Positions 51,246 through 59,552 are shown, numbered from the stretch's first letter. The stretch: DNA of 64,000 bases from Bosea sp. (in: a-proteobacteria) (GCF_023953965.1 NZ_JAMLIX010000002.1:372001-436000); one strand, 5' to 3'. Notes: a model not told the origin generated them from the sequence alone. Numbers and translations: made by a program.

Positions 51246-52489
51246 CACGACACTGCCTTTCCCGTCGACGCAGCGGCATCTGTCTTCCCAGCCTGCCAAG
51301 CGTCGAGCTGATCGGCCCACCACTGCGCCATCTTCACCCGCTCATCCCAATATTCGCCGCGAGCGTAGACCCGGCGAACCTTGTTCGGCTCCTCGTGGGC
51401 AAGGGAGCGCTCGACGGCATCGGCGTGCCAGAGCTTCGATTCGTTCAAGAGCGTCGAGGCGGAGGCGCGGAAACCGTGTGCCGTGGCCTCGTCCTTCGAA
51501 TACCCCAGACGTCGCAGCGCTGCGTTCAGCGTGTTTTCGCTGATCGGCTTCTGCCATGTCCGCAATGATGGGAACAATAGCGCCTTACCGCCCTGTTCCC
51601 CGATGTCGGCAGTGAGCGTCCGCAACTCCTCGAGCAGGGCGATGGCCTGCCGGGGCAGCGGTTTGTAGTGCTCGATCCGCATCTTCATCCGCTCAGCCGG
51701 GATCAGCCATTCGCAGAGCTCGAAATTGAACTCCTGCCAGCGGGCCATGCGAAGCTCGCCGGGACGCGGATAGAGGAGCGCCATGAGTTGCAGGGCTATG
51801 CGCGTCGTCGGCTGCCCGTCGAGCCCATCTATGGCACGCAAGAGCGCCCCGAGCGCCTTGGGCTTAGTGACCGCGGCATGGCTCACCGTGACCGGTGGCC
51901 GGATCGCTCCGCGCAGCGCAGCGGTCGGATCACTGGCGACGAGGCTATCGATGATGGCCGCCCGGAACACTTCACCGATCGTGGAGCGCAACCGCTTGGC
52001 GGTTTCCAGATTGCCCTTATTTTCGAGCTTCCGGAGAACGGCCAGGATTTCGATGCTGCTGATTTCGCCGATCGGGCGCTTGGCGAGGTCGGGGCGGGCC
52101 AGGCTCAACAGCCAGCGGACCTTGTCGACCGTGGCCAGCGCCTTGCCGGCCTTCTCCTTCGCCTCGATCAGCATGTCGGCGCGGATGCCGAAGGTCGCGC
52201 CTCGCGCGACCGCCTCGGAGAGCTTGTCGACCTTCTTCTGGGCCGAAGGGTCCTTGCCGTCGCGCAGGAGCTGCTTCGCCTCCTCGCGCTTCTGACGTGC
52301 CGTCTTCAGGTCGATCGCAGGATAGGTGCCGATGGAGAGCTTCTTCTGCTTGCCGTCGAGCCGATAGGCCAGGCGCCAGAGCTTCGATCCGTTCGGCGTG
52401 ATCCAGAGCTGCAGCCCCTCACCATCGGACAGCTTCACCAGCTTGCCGGTGGCCTTGGCGTTTCGGATTGCACTGTCCGTAAGGGCCAT
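51245..52489 (-). CDS. P4-type tyrosine integrase (DUF4102 arm domain)
   Basis: 414 residues from ATG 52489 (a longer frame to 52543 would start in the arm sites). N-terminal arm-binding domain: MALTDSAIRNAKATGK and LSDGEGLQLWITPNG, then RLDGKQKKLSIGTYPAI. Catalytic core: Arg in LLYPRPGELRMARW, HGFRAS (HxxR) and the C-terminal GEYWDERVKMAQWWAD holding the nucleophile Tyr. P4-type integrases use tRNA 3' ends, matching the tRNA-Phe next to it. Confidence 0.93.
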   Translation of the reverse strand: MALTDSAIRNAKATGKLVKLSDGEGLQLWITPNGSKLWRLAYRLDGKQKKLSIGTYPAIDLKTARQKREEAKQLLRDGKDPSAQKKVDKLSEAVARGATFGIRADMLIEAKEKAGKALATVDKVRWLLSLARPDLAKRPIGEISSIEILAVLRKLENKGNLETAKRLRSTIGEVFRAAIIDSLVASDPTAALRGAIRPPVTVSHAAVTKPKALGALLRAIDGLDGQPTTRIALQLMALLYPRPGELRMARWQEFNFELCEWLIPAERMKMRIEHYKPLPRQAIALLEELRTLTADIGEQGGKALLFPSLRTWQKPISENTLNAALRRLGYSKDEATAHGFRASASTLLNESKLWHADAVERSLAHEEPNKVRRVYARGEYWDERVKMAQWWADQLDAWQAGKTDAAASTGKAVS

Positions 52490-52490
52490 C

Positions 52491-52542
52491 TGTTGGCCTC
52501 GAATATGTTGGCCTTGGTCAGGAGCCAACAGGAAGGCCAACA
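52491..52542. repeat. Integrase arm-type sites, proximal end
   Basis: TGTTGGCCT at 52491-52499 and 52506-52514, AGGCCAACA at 52534-52542 and a degenerate GAGCCAACA at 52522-52530, directly upstream of the integrase start. The inverted and direct arrangement fits binding that also represses int. Confidence 0.72.
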
Positions 52543-52594
52543 TTCTTCGCGACTGTCAACGGTCACCCACGAACGCCAGTGAACGCCAAACATG

Positions 52595-52620
52595 AAAAAA
52601 CCGGCCGTTTTGGCCGGTTT
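52595..52620 (-). terminator. Terminator downstream of tRNA-Phe, provided by the island
   Basis: AAACCGGCC/GGCCGGTTT stem around a 5-nt loop. On the minus strand it is followed by T residues, giving an intrinsic terminator 34 bp after the tRNA end. It lies inside the island boundary. Confidence 0.75.
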
Positions 52621-52652
52621 GTGAACGTCGGCGAACGTGAGCGAATGGTAAA

Positions 52653-52676
52653 ATGGTGCCCAGGGGCGGAATCGAA
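52653..52676. repeat. Attachment site in tRNA-Phe 3' end
   Basis: ATGGTGCCCAGGGGCGGAATCGAA. Covers the CCA, acceptor 3' strand and part of the T arm of tRNA-Phe, so integration keeps the tRNA intact. Partner of 41561-41583. Confidence 0.88.
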
Positions 52677-52729
52677 CCACCGACACTGCGATTTTCAGTC
52701 GCATGCTCTACCAACTGAGCTACCTGGGC
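52654..52729 (-). tRNA. tRNA-Phe (GAA)
   Basis: Read on the minus strand: GCCCAGG acceptor, TAGCTCAG D-arm start, anticodon arm GCGACTGAAAATCGC with GAA anticodon, and GGTTCGATTCC T arm; the 3' CCA is encoded. All helices pair. The 3' end is the island integration site. Confidence 0.97.
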
Positions 52730-52849
52730 GAACCGGGATCGGCGTGGGGCCGTCCGTGTTGGTGGGGGCGATATAGAGGCCGCCGCCCGGCCTGTCCAGT
52801 CACTTTGGCCGGCTTTCTTCATCGCTGCGCCGCCCGCAGCCGGCGCGGT

Positions 52850-53176
52850 TCAGGATGCCGCGGCCTCCCGCCATGTGCAGCCGCCCATCACAGCGGCGAG
52901 GCGATCGATGGCTGCGAGCGCCGTGAGCCGGGCCCGTTCCGATTCGGCCACCGGGGCCTGGCTGTAGAGCAGCTTGGCGAAGCCGATGACGGTGTTGACC
53001 ACCCGGAACGAGGCTTCCTGCAGGTCGGAGGATTCGTGCAGCACCTCATGGAGGTGCGCGACATGGCTTTCCGCGCTGTCCTGCAGGGCCTTCGCGTTGA
53101 GGACCCCTGCCTTGAGCACGTCGGCGCGCAACGTTTCGATCTCGCGCCCGAGCAGATCCCTCACCTTGTCAGCCAT
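52850..53176 (-). CDS. Hypothetical helical protein
   Basis: 108 residues. Long amphipathic helices (DLLGREIETLRADVLKAG, ESHVAHLHEVLHESS, then FRVVNTVIGFAKLLYSQ). No cysteine-rich or catalytic motif apart from a C-terminal MGGCTWREA. It resembles small alphaproteobacterial proteins of unknown function and is a normal-composition chromosomal gene. Confidence 0.65.
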   Translation of the reverse strand: MADKVRDLLGREIETLRADVLKAGVLNAKALQDSAESHVAHLHEVLHESSDLQEASFRVVNTVIGFAKLLYSQAPVAESERARLTALAAIDRLAAVMGGCTWREAAAS

Positions 53177-53301
53177 CGATCCTCCAGCGTCGAAGATTGC
53201 AGTGGTCGGCTAGAACACAGATTACCATCGAAGCGGCCGGGTTGCAGCGTGAAGCCGGCCGTTTGGTTAGCCGTTCCTTTCGCCCGGCGGTCGGGTTAGG
53301 C

Positions 53302-53532
53302 TCAGTCTTTGGGATCCTGTGCGATCGGCGTTTCGGCGGGGCGGAAATGCTTGCCGCGGACGATGCGGACCAGGGCCCGCACCAGGGCGCCCACGACGAT
53401 GACGAGCGGCAGAGCGATCACGGCGTTGCCGTCCAGAGCCAGCCAGATCGCCAGGCCGCAGCTCGCGGCGATCCCGAGGGCGAGCAGGAGCTTCATCCGC
53501 GTGAGAATGGCCCCGTCGTCGGGATCGGACAA
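53302..53532 (-). CDS. Small two-helix membrane protein
   Basis: 76 residues with two transmembrane helices at about 15-33 (LLLALGIAASCGLAIWLAL) and 38-58 (VIALPLVIVVGALVRALVRI) and a soluble C-terminal tail. Follows the response regulator on the same strand. Function unknown. Confidence 0.65.
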   Translation of the reverse strand: MSDPDDGAILTRMKLLLALGIAASCGLAIWLALDGNAVIALPLVIVVGALVRALVRIVRGKHFRPAETPIAQDPKD

Positions 53533-53582
53533 GGCCGGCCCGCGAAAGATGCCCGCGCTTGCCGGCAGCCCCTCGGGGTGGA

Positions 53583-53978
53583 TCAGCCCTGCTTCTCGTC
53601 TTCGATGAGAGCCATGAGCTTCCTGAAATCGACGGGCTTGGTGACGTAGCCGTCCGCGCCCAGCGCCATCGCTTCCTCGATGTCGTTCGAAAGCGCCTTG
53701 CCCGTCACCATGATCACACGCGTCTGATTCGCGGCGCCTCGCAGATGCCGCAGCACGTCGAGGCCGGGCATTTCGGGCATCATCCCGTCGAGCAGGACGG
53801 CATGGAACCGCCCCGTCTCCAGGAGGGAAAGGGCGGACTTGCCGGTTTCGGCGGTGGTGACGGCGAATCCCTGGCGCGCGAGCCGGCGACTGAGCATGTC
53901 CCGGCTCATCGGGTCGTCATCGGCGATGAGGATATGTCGCCTGGTAGCGGGCTCGGCCGTCATGATGTCCTGTCCCAT
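53583..53978 (-). CDS. Single-domain response regulator (CheY-like)
   Basis: 131 residues from ATG 53978 (53963 also possible). Receiver domain: acidic pocket DDDPMSR, phospho-acceptor Asp in VLLDGMMPEMPG, Thr in MVTGKA and Lys in YVTKPVD, all present. No output domain, so it probably acts through protein contact. The kinase is not in the window. Confidence 0.9.
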   Translation of the reverse strand: MGQDIMTAEPATRRHILIADDDPMSRDMLSRRLARQGFAVTTAETGKSALSLLETGRFHAVLLDGMMPEMPGLDVLRHLRGAANQTRVIMVTGKALSNDIEEAMALGADGYVTKPVDFRKLMALIEDEKQG

Positions 53979-54121
53979 GCCGCCGTCCCGCACGCGCGGC
54001 TTCCGGAACCGGCCTTGTCGCGGAATGCCCGCTTCTTCTCCGCAGGGGCAGATCCCTGTAGGGGCTTCCCGTGCGTAAGACAAGAGCGCCGGATCGTATC
54101 GGGCTCCGCTCTTTTACCATT

Positions 54122-55426
54122 TCATTTGGCGGGTTGGGCGTATGGGATATTTTTGTTACCGAGTTTTCTGAGCCTGATGTTGGCTTGTTCGGCGTGTCCT
54201 GCGAAGCCTTCGAGGATGGACAGGCGCGAGCAGTATTCTCCGATGGCGACGCTGGCCTCGTCGGTGAGGATTTTCTGGAAGGTGCAGGTCTTCATGAACT
54301 TTCCGACCCACAGGCCGCCTGTGTATCGGGCGGCGCCCAGCGTCGGCAGGGTGTGGTTCGTGCCGATGACCTTGTCGCTATAGGCGACGTTGGTGCGGGC
54401 GCCGAGGAAGAGGGCGCCGTAGTTGCGCATGCGGTTCTTGAAGAGGTCTGGGTCGCGGGTCATGACCTGGACATGCTCGGATGCGATGCGGTCGGCCTCG
54501 GCGACGAGCTCGTCCTCGTCGCAGAGGATGACCTGTCCGTGGTTTTGCCAGGCCCTTGCGGCGATGGCTGCGGTGGGCAGGATGGTGAGCAGGCGCTCGA
54601 TCTCGGCGATGGTCGCGCGGGCGAGCTTTTCCGAGCTTGTCAGGAGGATGGCGGGCGAGTCGGGTCCGTGCTCGGCCTGGCCGAGCAGGTCGGTGGCGCA
54701 GATCTCGGGATCGGCGCTGTCGTCGGCGATGACGAGGGTCTCGGTGGGGCCGGCGAAGAGATCGATGCCGACGCGGCCGAAGAGCTGGCGCTTGGCCTCG
54801 GCGACATAGGCGTTGCCGGGGCCGACGGGCATGTCGACCGGTGTGATGGTCTGCGTGCCCACGGCCATGGCGGCGACGGCCTGGACGCCGCCGAGGCAGT
54901 AGATCTCGTCGGCGCCGGCCAGATGCTGGGCGGCGACGATGGCGGGCGCCGGCTTGCCCTGGTGGGGCGGGGCGCAGGTCATGATCCGGCCGACGCCGGC
55001 GACCTTGGCGGTGATCACCGACATATGGGCCGAGGCGAGCAGCGGGTACTTGCCGCCCGGCACATAGCAGCCGACCGAGCCGACGGGGATGTTGCGGTGG
55101 CCGAGGATGACGCCCGGCCGGGTCTCGACCTCGAGGTCGAGCAGGCATTCGCGCTGCCTGTGGGCGAAGTTGCGCACCTGCTCCTGGGCGAAGCGGATGT
55201 CGGCGATGGCGCTGGCGGGAAGCTCCGACAGGCAGGCGTCGATCTCCTTGCGGGTCAGGCGGTAATCGCTCCGGTCCCAGCGGTCGAACCTGACCGAGAG
55301 CTCGCGCACGGCGGCGTCGCCGCGGGCGGCGACGTCGGCGATGATGGCCTCGACGGTGGCGGCGACGGCCGGATCGCCGCCCTGGCCGGCGGCGGGGGCG
55401 GCGGCTTGCTTGAGCTGGCGTATCAT
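54122..55426 (-). CDS. HisD-family dehydrogenase
   Basis: 434 residues from ATG 55426 (overlaps the end of the LacI remnant as ATGA). Histidinol-dehydrogenase signatures: GCYVPGGKYPL, PVGPGNAYVAEAKRQLFG, LFAGPTETLVIADD, GQAEHGPDS (zinc ligands) and GTNHTLPT. No other histidine genes are nearby and the GTNHTLPT form is typical of HisD paralogues that oxidise other alcohols (for example sulfopropanediol dehydrogenase HpsN). Substrate likely part of the catabolic locus next door; inferred. Confidence 0.82.
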   Translation of the reverse strand: MIRQLKQAAAPAAGQGGDPAVAATVEAIIADVAARGDAAVRELSVRFDRWDRSDYRLTRKEIDACLSELPASAIADIRFAQEQVRNFAHRQRECLLDLEVETRPGVILGHRNIPVGSVGCYVPGGKYPLLASAHMSVITAKVAGVGRIMTCAPPHQGKPAPAIVAAQHLAGADEIYCLGGVQAVAAMAVGTQTITPVDMPVGPGNAYVAEAKRQLFGRVGIDLFAGPTETLVIADDSADPEICATDLLGQAEHGPDSPAILLTSSEKLARATIAEIERLLTILPTAAIAARAWQNHGQVILCDEDELVAEADRIASEHVQVMTRDPDLFKNRMRNYGALFLGARTNVAYSDKVIGTNHTLPTLGAARYTGGLWVGKFMKTCTFQKILTDEASVAIGEYCSRLSILEGFAGHAEQANIRLRKLGNKNIPYAQPAK

Positions 55427-55686
55427 GAGGCGGCTGCTCCTTGTCGCGGGGCGGCGGGACGCCCGTCCCGGTCCGGCTTGAGGCGAACCGTGCGGCGCAC
55501 GATCAGGCGCCCCGGCTCGCGGTGGAAGACCGCCGGCCGGTCGGGCGCGGCGAGGCTCTGGCCGAGGATGCGCAGGCTCGCCTCGACCATGCGGCGGCGC
55601 TGCTGGCGCACGGTGGTGAGCTCGATCCCCGACCAGCCGGCCATGGGGATGTTCAGATCCTCCGGCGCGGAATGGCGCTCGCATAG
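55423..55686 (-). pseudogene. Remnant of a LacI-family regulator (C-terminus)
   Basis: The frame reads APEDLNIPMAGWSGIELTTVRQ, given as GWSGIELTTVRQ, then MVEASLRILGQSL and GRLIVRRTVRL, which match the last about 70 residues of LacI-family repressors. No DNA-binding or ligand domain precedes it; it runs directly into the RpiR gene's 3' end. It ends overlapping the HisD-type start. Most likely the leftover of a deleted regulator. Confidence 0.65.
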
Positions 55687-56543
55687 GTGTTGAGGGACAG
55701 AAGATGCCGGTCGGCGCGCTGCAGCGCCTCCAGCGCGGCGGCCCGGTCCTTGTTCGCCAAGAGGCCGCAGAGCACCTCGGAGATGGCGAGCGCCGGCGCC
55801 AGCGTATGGAAGAAGCTCTGACTCTCGGTCGAGCAGAGCACGGCGTGGTCGGCGATGCCGACCAGCGGCGAGACCTCGCTGTCGGTGATCGCGACGATGC
55901 CGAGCCCCTTCTCGCGCGCGAGTTGCGCCAGTTCGAGGCTGTGCAGGGCATAGGGGTTGATCGAGATCGCCAGCAGGACGTCGTCCTTCCCCGCCCGGAT
56001 CAGCCCGTCGCCGACCGTATCGGCAGGCCCGTCGAGATGGACGCTCTTCTCGCCGAGCAGTGCCATCACATAGTGGAAATGCCAGGCGACCGAATGGCAG
56101 GAGCGCAGGCCCAGCACGAAGATGCGCCGCGCCCGGGCGAGCCGGTCGGCGGCGGCCGAAAGGCGCTCCAGCGAGGCGGGCTCGGCCAGGCGCGCGATCT
56201 GGGCTGCGAGGCCCTGCAGCATGCGGCGCGACAATTGTGCCGCCGCCATGTCCCTGTCCTCCTCGCCATGCTGCATCGCGCGCGCCGCGAAGCCGTCGAC
56301 GCGCAGGCGGATGGCCTCGGCATGATGGGCGCGGATGTCGTCGTAACCGGCAAGGCCCAGGAACTTGGCGAGCCGTGTCATCGTCGAGGGCTGCACGCCG
56401 GCATTGCGCGACAATTCGCGCATCGAGACCAGCGCGACCTCCTGCGGATGCTCCAGGATGTAGCGCGCCGCCTGGCGTAATTGCGGCGGCATGCCGTCGA
56501 AGAGGCTGACGATGTGCTCGCGCAAGGGATCGGCCTGCACCAT
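55653..56543 (-). CDS. RpiR/MurR-type transcriptional regulator
   Basis: 296 residues from ATG 56543. N-terminal HTH_6 domain (MPPQLRQAARYILEHPQEVALVS, MRELSRNAGVQPSTMTRLAKFLGL) and C-terminal SIS domain (about 115-250, IFVLGLRSCHSVAWHFHYVM, VLLAISINPYALHSLELAQLA). Divergent from the aminotransferase operon with an A/T-rich operator region between. It probably senses a phospho-sugar or other catabolite of the locus. Confidence 0.9.
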   Translation of the reverse strand: MVQADPLREHIVSLFDGMPPQLRQAARYILEHPQEVALVSMRELSRNAGVQPSTMTRLAKFLGLAGYDDIRAHHAEAIRLRVDGFAARAMQHGEEDRDMAAAQLSRRMLQGLAAQIARLAEPASLERLSAAADRLARARRIFVLGLRSCHSVAWHFHYVMALLGEKSVHLDGPADTVGDGLIRAGKDDVLLAISINPYALHSLELAQLAREKGLGIVAITDSEVSPLVGIADHAVLCSTESQSFFHTLAPALAISEVLCGLLANKDRAAALEALQRADRHLLSLNTYASAIPRRRI

Positions 56544-56599
56544 CTGAATCACACCTTCCTGCCCGGATACGGCTTTCCCGCTTGTCCCACGGCGACCGG

Positions 56600-56680
56600 C
56601 GCGGTTGCAACGGATGTTCTTTTGCAACAGATCACAAGTCAACTGTTTCTGATTTGTATTCTATAAAACAAATGTTGCAT
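56600..56680. promoter_or_regulatory. Divergent promoter/operator region
   Basis: TTGCAAC at 56605-56611 and 56622-56628, and its inverse TGTTGCA at about 56672-56678, with the A/T-rich imperfect inverted repeat TTTGTATTCTATAAAACAAA (about 56653-56672) between. This is likely bound by the RpiR protein and controls both directions. Confidence 0.55.
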
Positions 56681-56748
56681 CATTTGACGGGACATGTCAT
56701 GAGACGGCCGCCGCGGCGGCCATGTCCGCGCCAATCCGGGAAGCTGAG

Positions 56749-58074
56749 ATGACCAGGATCCTCCATCGTTCGATCGGCGGCCGCCTGCCGCGAGCTGTCG
56801 CGGGGCAGGGCGTCTTCATCACCGACGCGGAGGGTCGCAGCTATATCGACGGTTCCGGCGGCGCCGCCGTCTCCTGCCTCGGCCACGGCGATCCGCAGGT
56901 GATGGCCGCGATGCGCGCGCAGATGGACCGCATCGCCTATGCCCATACCTCCTTCTTCACCACCGACGTCGCCGAGGAGCTGGCGGAGCGGCTGGTCGGG
57001 CTGGCGCCGGAGGGCCTCGACTACGTCTATCTCGTCTCCGGCGGCTCGGAGGCCGTCGAGGCGGCGATGAAGATGGCGCGGCAGTATTTCGTCGAGATCG
57101 GTGAGCCGCAGCGCCGCCACTTCATCGCGCGCCGGCAGAGCTATCACGGCAACACGCTCGGCGCGCTGGCCGCCGGCGGCAATGCCTGGCGGCGCGCGCA
57201 GTTCCAGCCGATCCTGCCCGAGACGCATCATGTCTCGCCCTGCTACGCCTATCGCGACCAGAAGGCCGGCGAGACGCCTGAAGCCTACGCCGCCCGGCTC
57301 GCCGACGAGCTCGAGGCCAAGATCCTGGAGCTCGGCGCGGAAGAGGTCATCGCCTTCATCGCCGAGCCGGTGGTCGGCGCGACGCTCGGCGCCGTCGCTC
57401 CGGTCGCGGATTACTTCGCCCGCATCCGCCGCATCTGCGACAAATACGGCGTGCTCCTGATCCTCGACGAGGTGATGTGCGGCATGGGCCGAACCGGCAC
57501 GCTGTTCGCCTGCGAGCAGGAGGGCATCTCGCCCGATATCGTCACCATCGCCAAGGGGCTGGGCGGCGGCTACCAGCCGATCGGCGCGGTGCTTCTCTCG
57601 GAGACGATCTACCGCGCCTTCGCCGAGGGCTCCGGCCTGTTCCAGCACGGCCACACCTATATCTGCCATCCGATGGCGGCGGCGGCGGCGAACAAGGTCG
57701 TCGAGCTGATCGCGCAGCCGGAGATGCTGGAGAACGTCCGGCTGATGGGCGAGCGCCTGCAGGCCGGGCTCGACCAGCGGCTCGGCCAGCATCCCCATGT
57801 CGGCGACATCCGCGGGCGCGGCCTGTTCCGCGGCATCGAGATCGTCGCCGACAGGCAGACCAAGGCGCCCTTCGACCCGGCGCTGAAGATCCATGCCCGG
57901 ATCAAGACGGAGGCGATGGCGCGCGGCCTGATGAGCTACCCGATGGGCGGCACCATCGACGGGCGGCAAGGCGACCACGTCCTGCTGGCGCCGCCCTACA
58001 TCATCAGACCCGAGGAGGTCGACCAGATCGTCGAGCGGATCGGCGGCGCGATCGACGCTGCGGTCAAGGGCTGA
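56749..58074 (+). CDS. Class III (omega-type) aminotransferase
   Basis: 441 residues from ATG 56749, which has a GGGAAGC site; ATG 56722 is an alternative. PLP fold: SGGSEAVEAAMKMARQY, SYHGNTLGAL, EPVVGATLGAV, LILDEVMCGMGRTG and the PLP lysine Lys269 in TIAKGLGGG. Members transfer amino groups from omega-amino acids, diamines or opine-like compounds to pyruvate or oxoglutarate. First gene of the operon that continues with M81 and ABC genes. Confidence 0.9.
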   Translation: MTRILHRSIGGRLPRAVAGQGVFITDAEGRSYIDGSGGAAVSCLGHGDPQVMAAMRAQMDRIAYAHTSFFTTDVAEELAERLVGLAPEGLDYVYLVSGGSEAVEAAMKMARQYFVEIGEPQRRHFIARRQSYHGNTLGALAAGGNAWRRAQFQPILPETHHVSPCYAYRDQKAGETPEAYAARLADELEAKILELGAEEVIAFIAEPVVGATLGAVAPVADYFARIRRICDKYGVLLILDEVMCGMGRTGTLFACEQEGISPDIVTIAKGLGGGYQPIGAVLLSETIYRAFAEGSGLFQHGHTYICHPMAAAAANKVVELIAQPEMLENVRLMGERLQAGLDQRLGQHPHVGDIRGRGLFRGIEIVADRQTKAPFDPALKIHARIKTEAMARGLMSYPMGGTIDGRQGDHVLLAPPYIIRPEEVDQIVERIGGAIDAAVKG

Positions 58075-58082
58075 TCGCCGCC

Positions 58083-59552
58083 ATGACGCTGCGCATCGCT
58101 TTCGCCGGCTTCAATCTCGAATCGGTCACGGCCGTTCCGCAGATCGTGGAGCTGGCGGAGTTCGAGCGCGTCTGCGTGCGTGGCGCCGCGCTGACCGAGC
58201 GTTTCCGCGGCACCAACACGGTTCCGGGCGGCGCCCTGCAGATCTGCGAGGCGCAAGGCGCGGAATTCGTGCCGCTGTTCCATACGCTGCTCGGCGCGCT
58301 CGGACCGACCGCCGACGAGGCGGTCGCGCATTATACCGCCGAGATCATCGACGGCGTCGCCCGCAGCGCGCCCCTCGACGGCGTGATCCTGTTCCTGCAC
58401 GGCGCCTGCTGGGCGCCGTCCTACCGGGACGTCGAGCGGCATGTCATCGATGCGCTGCGCGCCGCCGCCCCGTCGCTGCCGATCGCGGTCGCGCTCGACT
58501 ATCACGGCAATATCGACCGTGAGACGCTGCGCGGCGCCGACATCGCCGTCGCCTACCGCCATTCCCCGCATATCGACATGGGCGAGACCGGCGAGCGGGC
58601 GGCCCGCGCGCTCCTGAGGCTGCTGCGCGGGGGCCGCCGGCCCGGCCTCGCCGTGGCGCGGCCGGATGTCGTCATCCCCTCCATCATGTCGGCGACGGCG
58701 CTTCAGCCGCTGGCCTCGATCATCGCCGAGGCGCGCGCCACCGAGGCCGCCGGCGACTGCGACATCTCGATCATGGCCGGCTTCTCCTATGCCGACAGCG
58801 CCAATACCGGCATGTCGGTGATCTGCCTCGACTGGGCGGGGCAGGAGGTGGCGCAGGCGAAGGCTGACGTCTTCTCGGGCCGGCTGCGCGCGGCGCGCCA
58901 TGCCATCGCGGCCGCGATCCCGATCCTGGGCGCCGAGGAAGCGCTCGCCGACATCGCGCGCCGGCCCGCCGGGGGCCGGCCGATCGTGCTGCTCGAGCAT
59001 GCCGACCGGATGAACGATTCGACCCATCTGCTGCGCCTGCTGCTGACCCGCGACGTCGGGCGGGTCAATGTGCCCTTCCTGCTCGATCCCGAGACCGCGG
59101 CCCAGGCCCATGAAGCGGGCGAGGGGGCAGAGATTGCGGTCAGGCTCGCCGGCAAGACGGCGCCGGAGACCGGCGGGCCGCTCGAGGCCGTGGCGCGGGT
59201 GATCTGGTCGGGGCCGAAATCCTTCACCGTCTCCGGGCGCTATCAGCGCGGCTCCTTCGTCGATCTCGGGCTGACGGCGCTCCTTCAGATCGGCCGGGTC
59301 CGCGTCTCGGTGGTCTCGCATTTCGCCTTCGCCGTCGATGGCGACCCGTTCTTCATCTTCGGCGAGCGGCCGGAGGATTACGACGTGATCCTGCTGCGCT
59401 CGAAGACCCATTTCCGCGATTACTACGAGCCGATGGCCGACCGCATCCTGGTGGTCGACACGCCCGATCTCGGCCCCGCCGACGTGCGGCTGATTCCGTA
59501 CCGGCAGCTCGACACGGCCGGGGCCTATCCGTGGAGCGACGCTCCCGCCTGA
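58083..59552 (+). CDS. M81 family metallopeptidase (MlrC-like)
   Basis: 489 residues, 8 bp after the aminotransferase. FAGFNLESVT start, LDGVILFLHGACWAPSY, ALDYHGNIDRET, YRHSPHIDMGETGERAA and the C-terminal domain with SVVSHFAFAVDGDPFF match the M81/MlrC family, zinc enzymes that cleave linear microcystin and act on other amide compounds. In this operon it probably hydrolyses an imported peptide-like substrate. Confidence 0.88.
   Translation: MTLRIAFAGFNLESVTAVPQIVELAEFERVCVRGAALTERFRGTNTVPGGALQICEAQGAEFVPLFHTLLGALGPTADEAVAHYTAEIIDGVARSAPLDGVILFLHGACWAPSYRDVERHVIDALRAAAPSLPIAVALDYHGNIDRETLRGADIAVAYRHSPHIDMGETGERAARALLRLLRGGRRPGLAVARPDVVIPSIMSATALQPLASIIAEARATEAAGDCDISIMAGFSYADSANTGMSVICLDWAGQEVAQAKADVFSGRLRAARHAIAAAIPILGAEEALADIARRPAGGRPIVLLEHADRMNDSTHLLRLLLTRDVGRVNVPFLLDPETAAQAHEAGEGAEIAVRLAGKTAPETGGPLEAVARVIWSGPKSFTVSGRYQRGSFVDLGLTALLQIGRVRVSVVSHFAFAVDGDPFFIFGERPEDYDVILLRSKTHFRDYYEPMADRILVVDTPDLGPADVRLIPYRQLDTAGAYPWSDAPA

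Larger units (their letters stand above)
41561..52676. mobile_element. Integrated island (about 11.1 kb) in tRNA-Phe, satellite-like
   Basis: A 23/24-bp direct repeat bounds it: 41561-41583 and the 3' end of tRNA-Phe (52653-52676). The P4-type integrase is next to the tRNA. It contains two AlpA-like regulators, prim-pol/DUF3987, a cysteine-rich small protein and hypotheticals, and has taken IS21 and IS256 family insertions. No phage structural genes are present. Content and attachment in a tRNA end resemble phage satellites or small integrative elements. Confidence 0.88.

Noticed and set aside
54122..55426. Calling this gene hisD for histidine synthesis
   Set aside because: No histidine genes are near and the motif variant and catabolic context point to a paralogue with another substrate.
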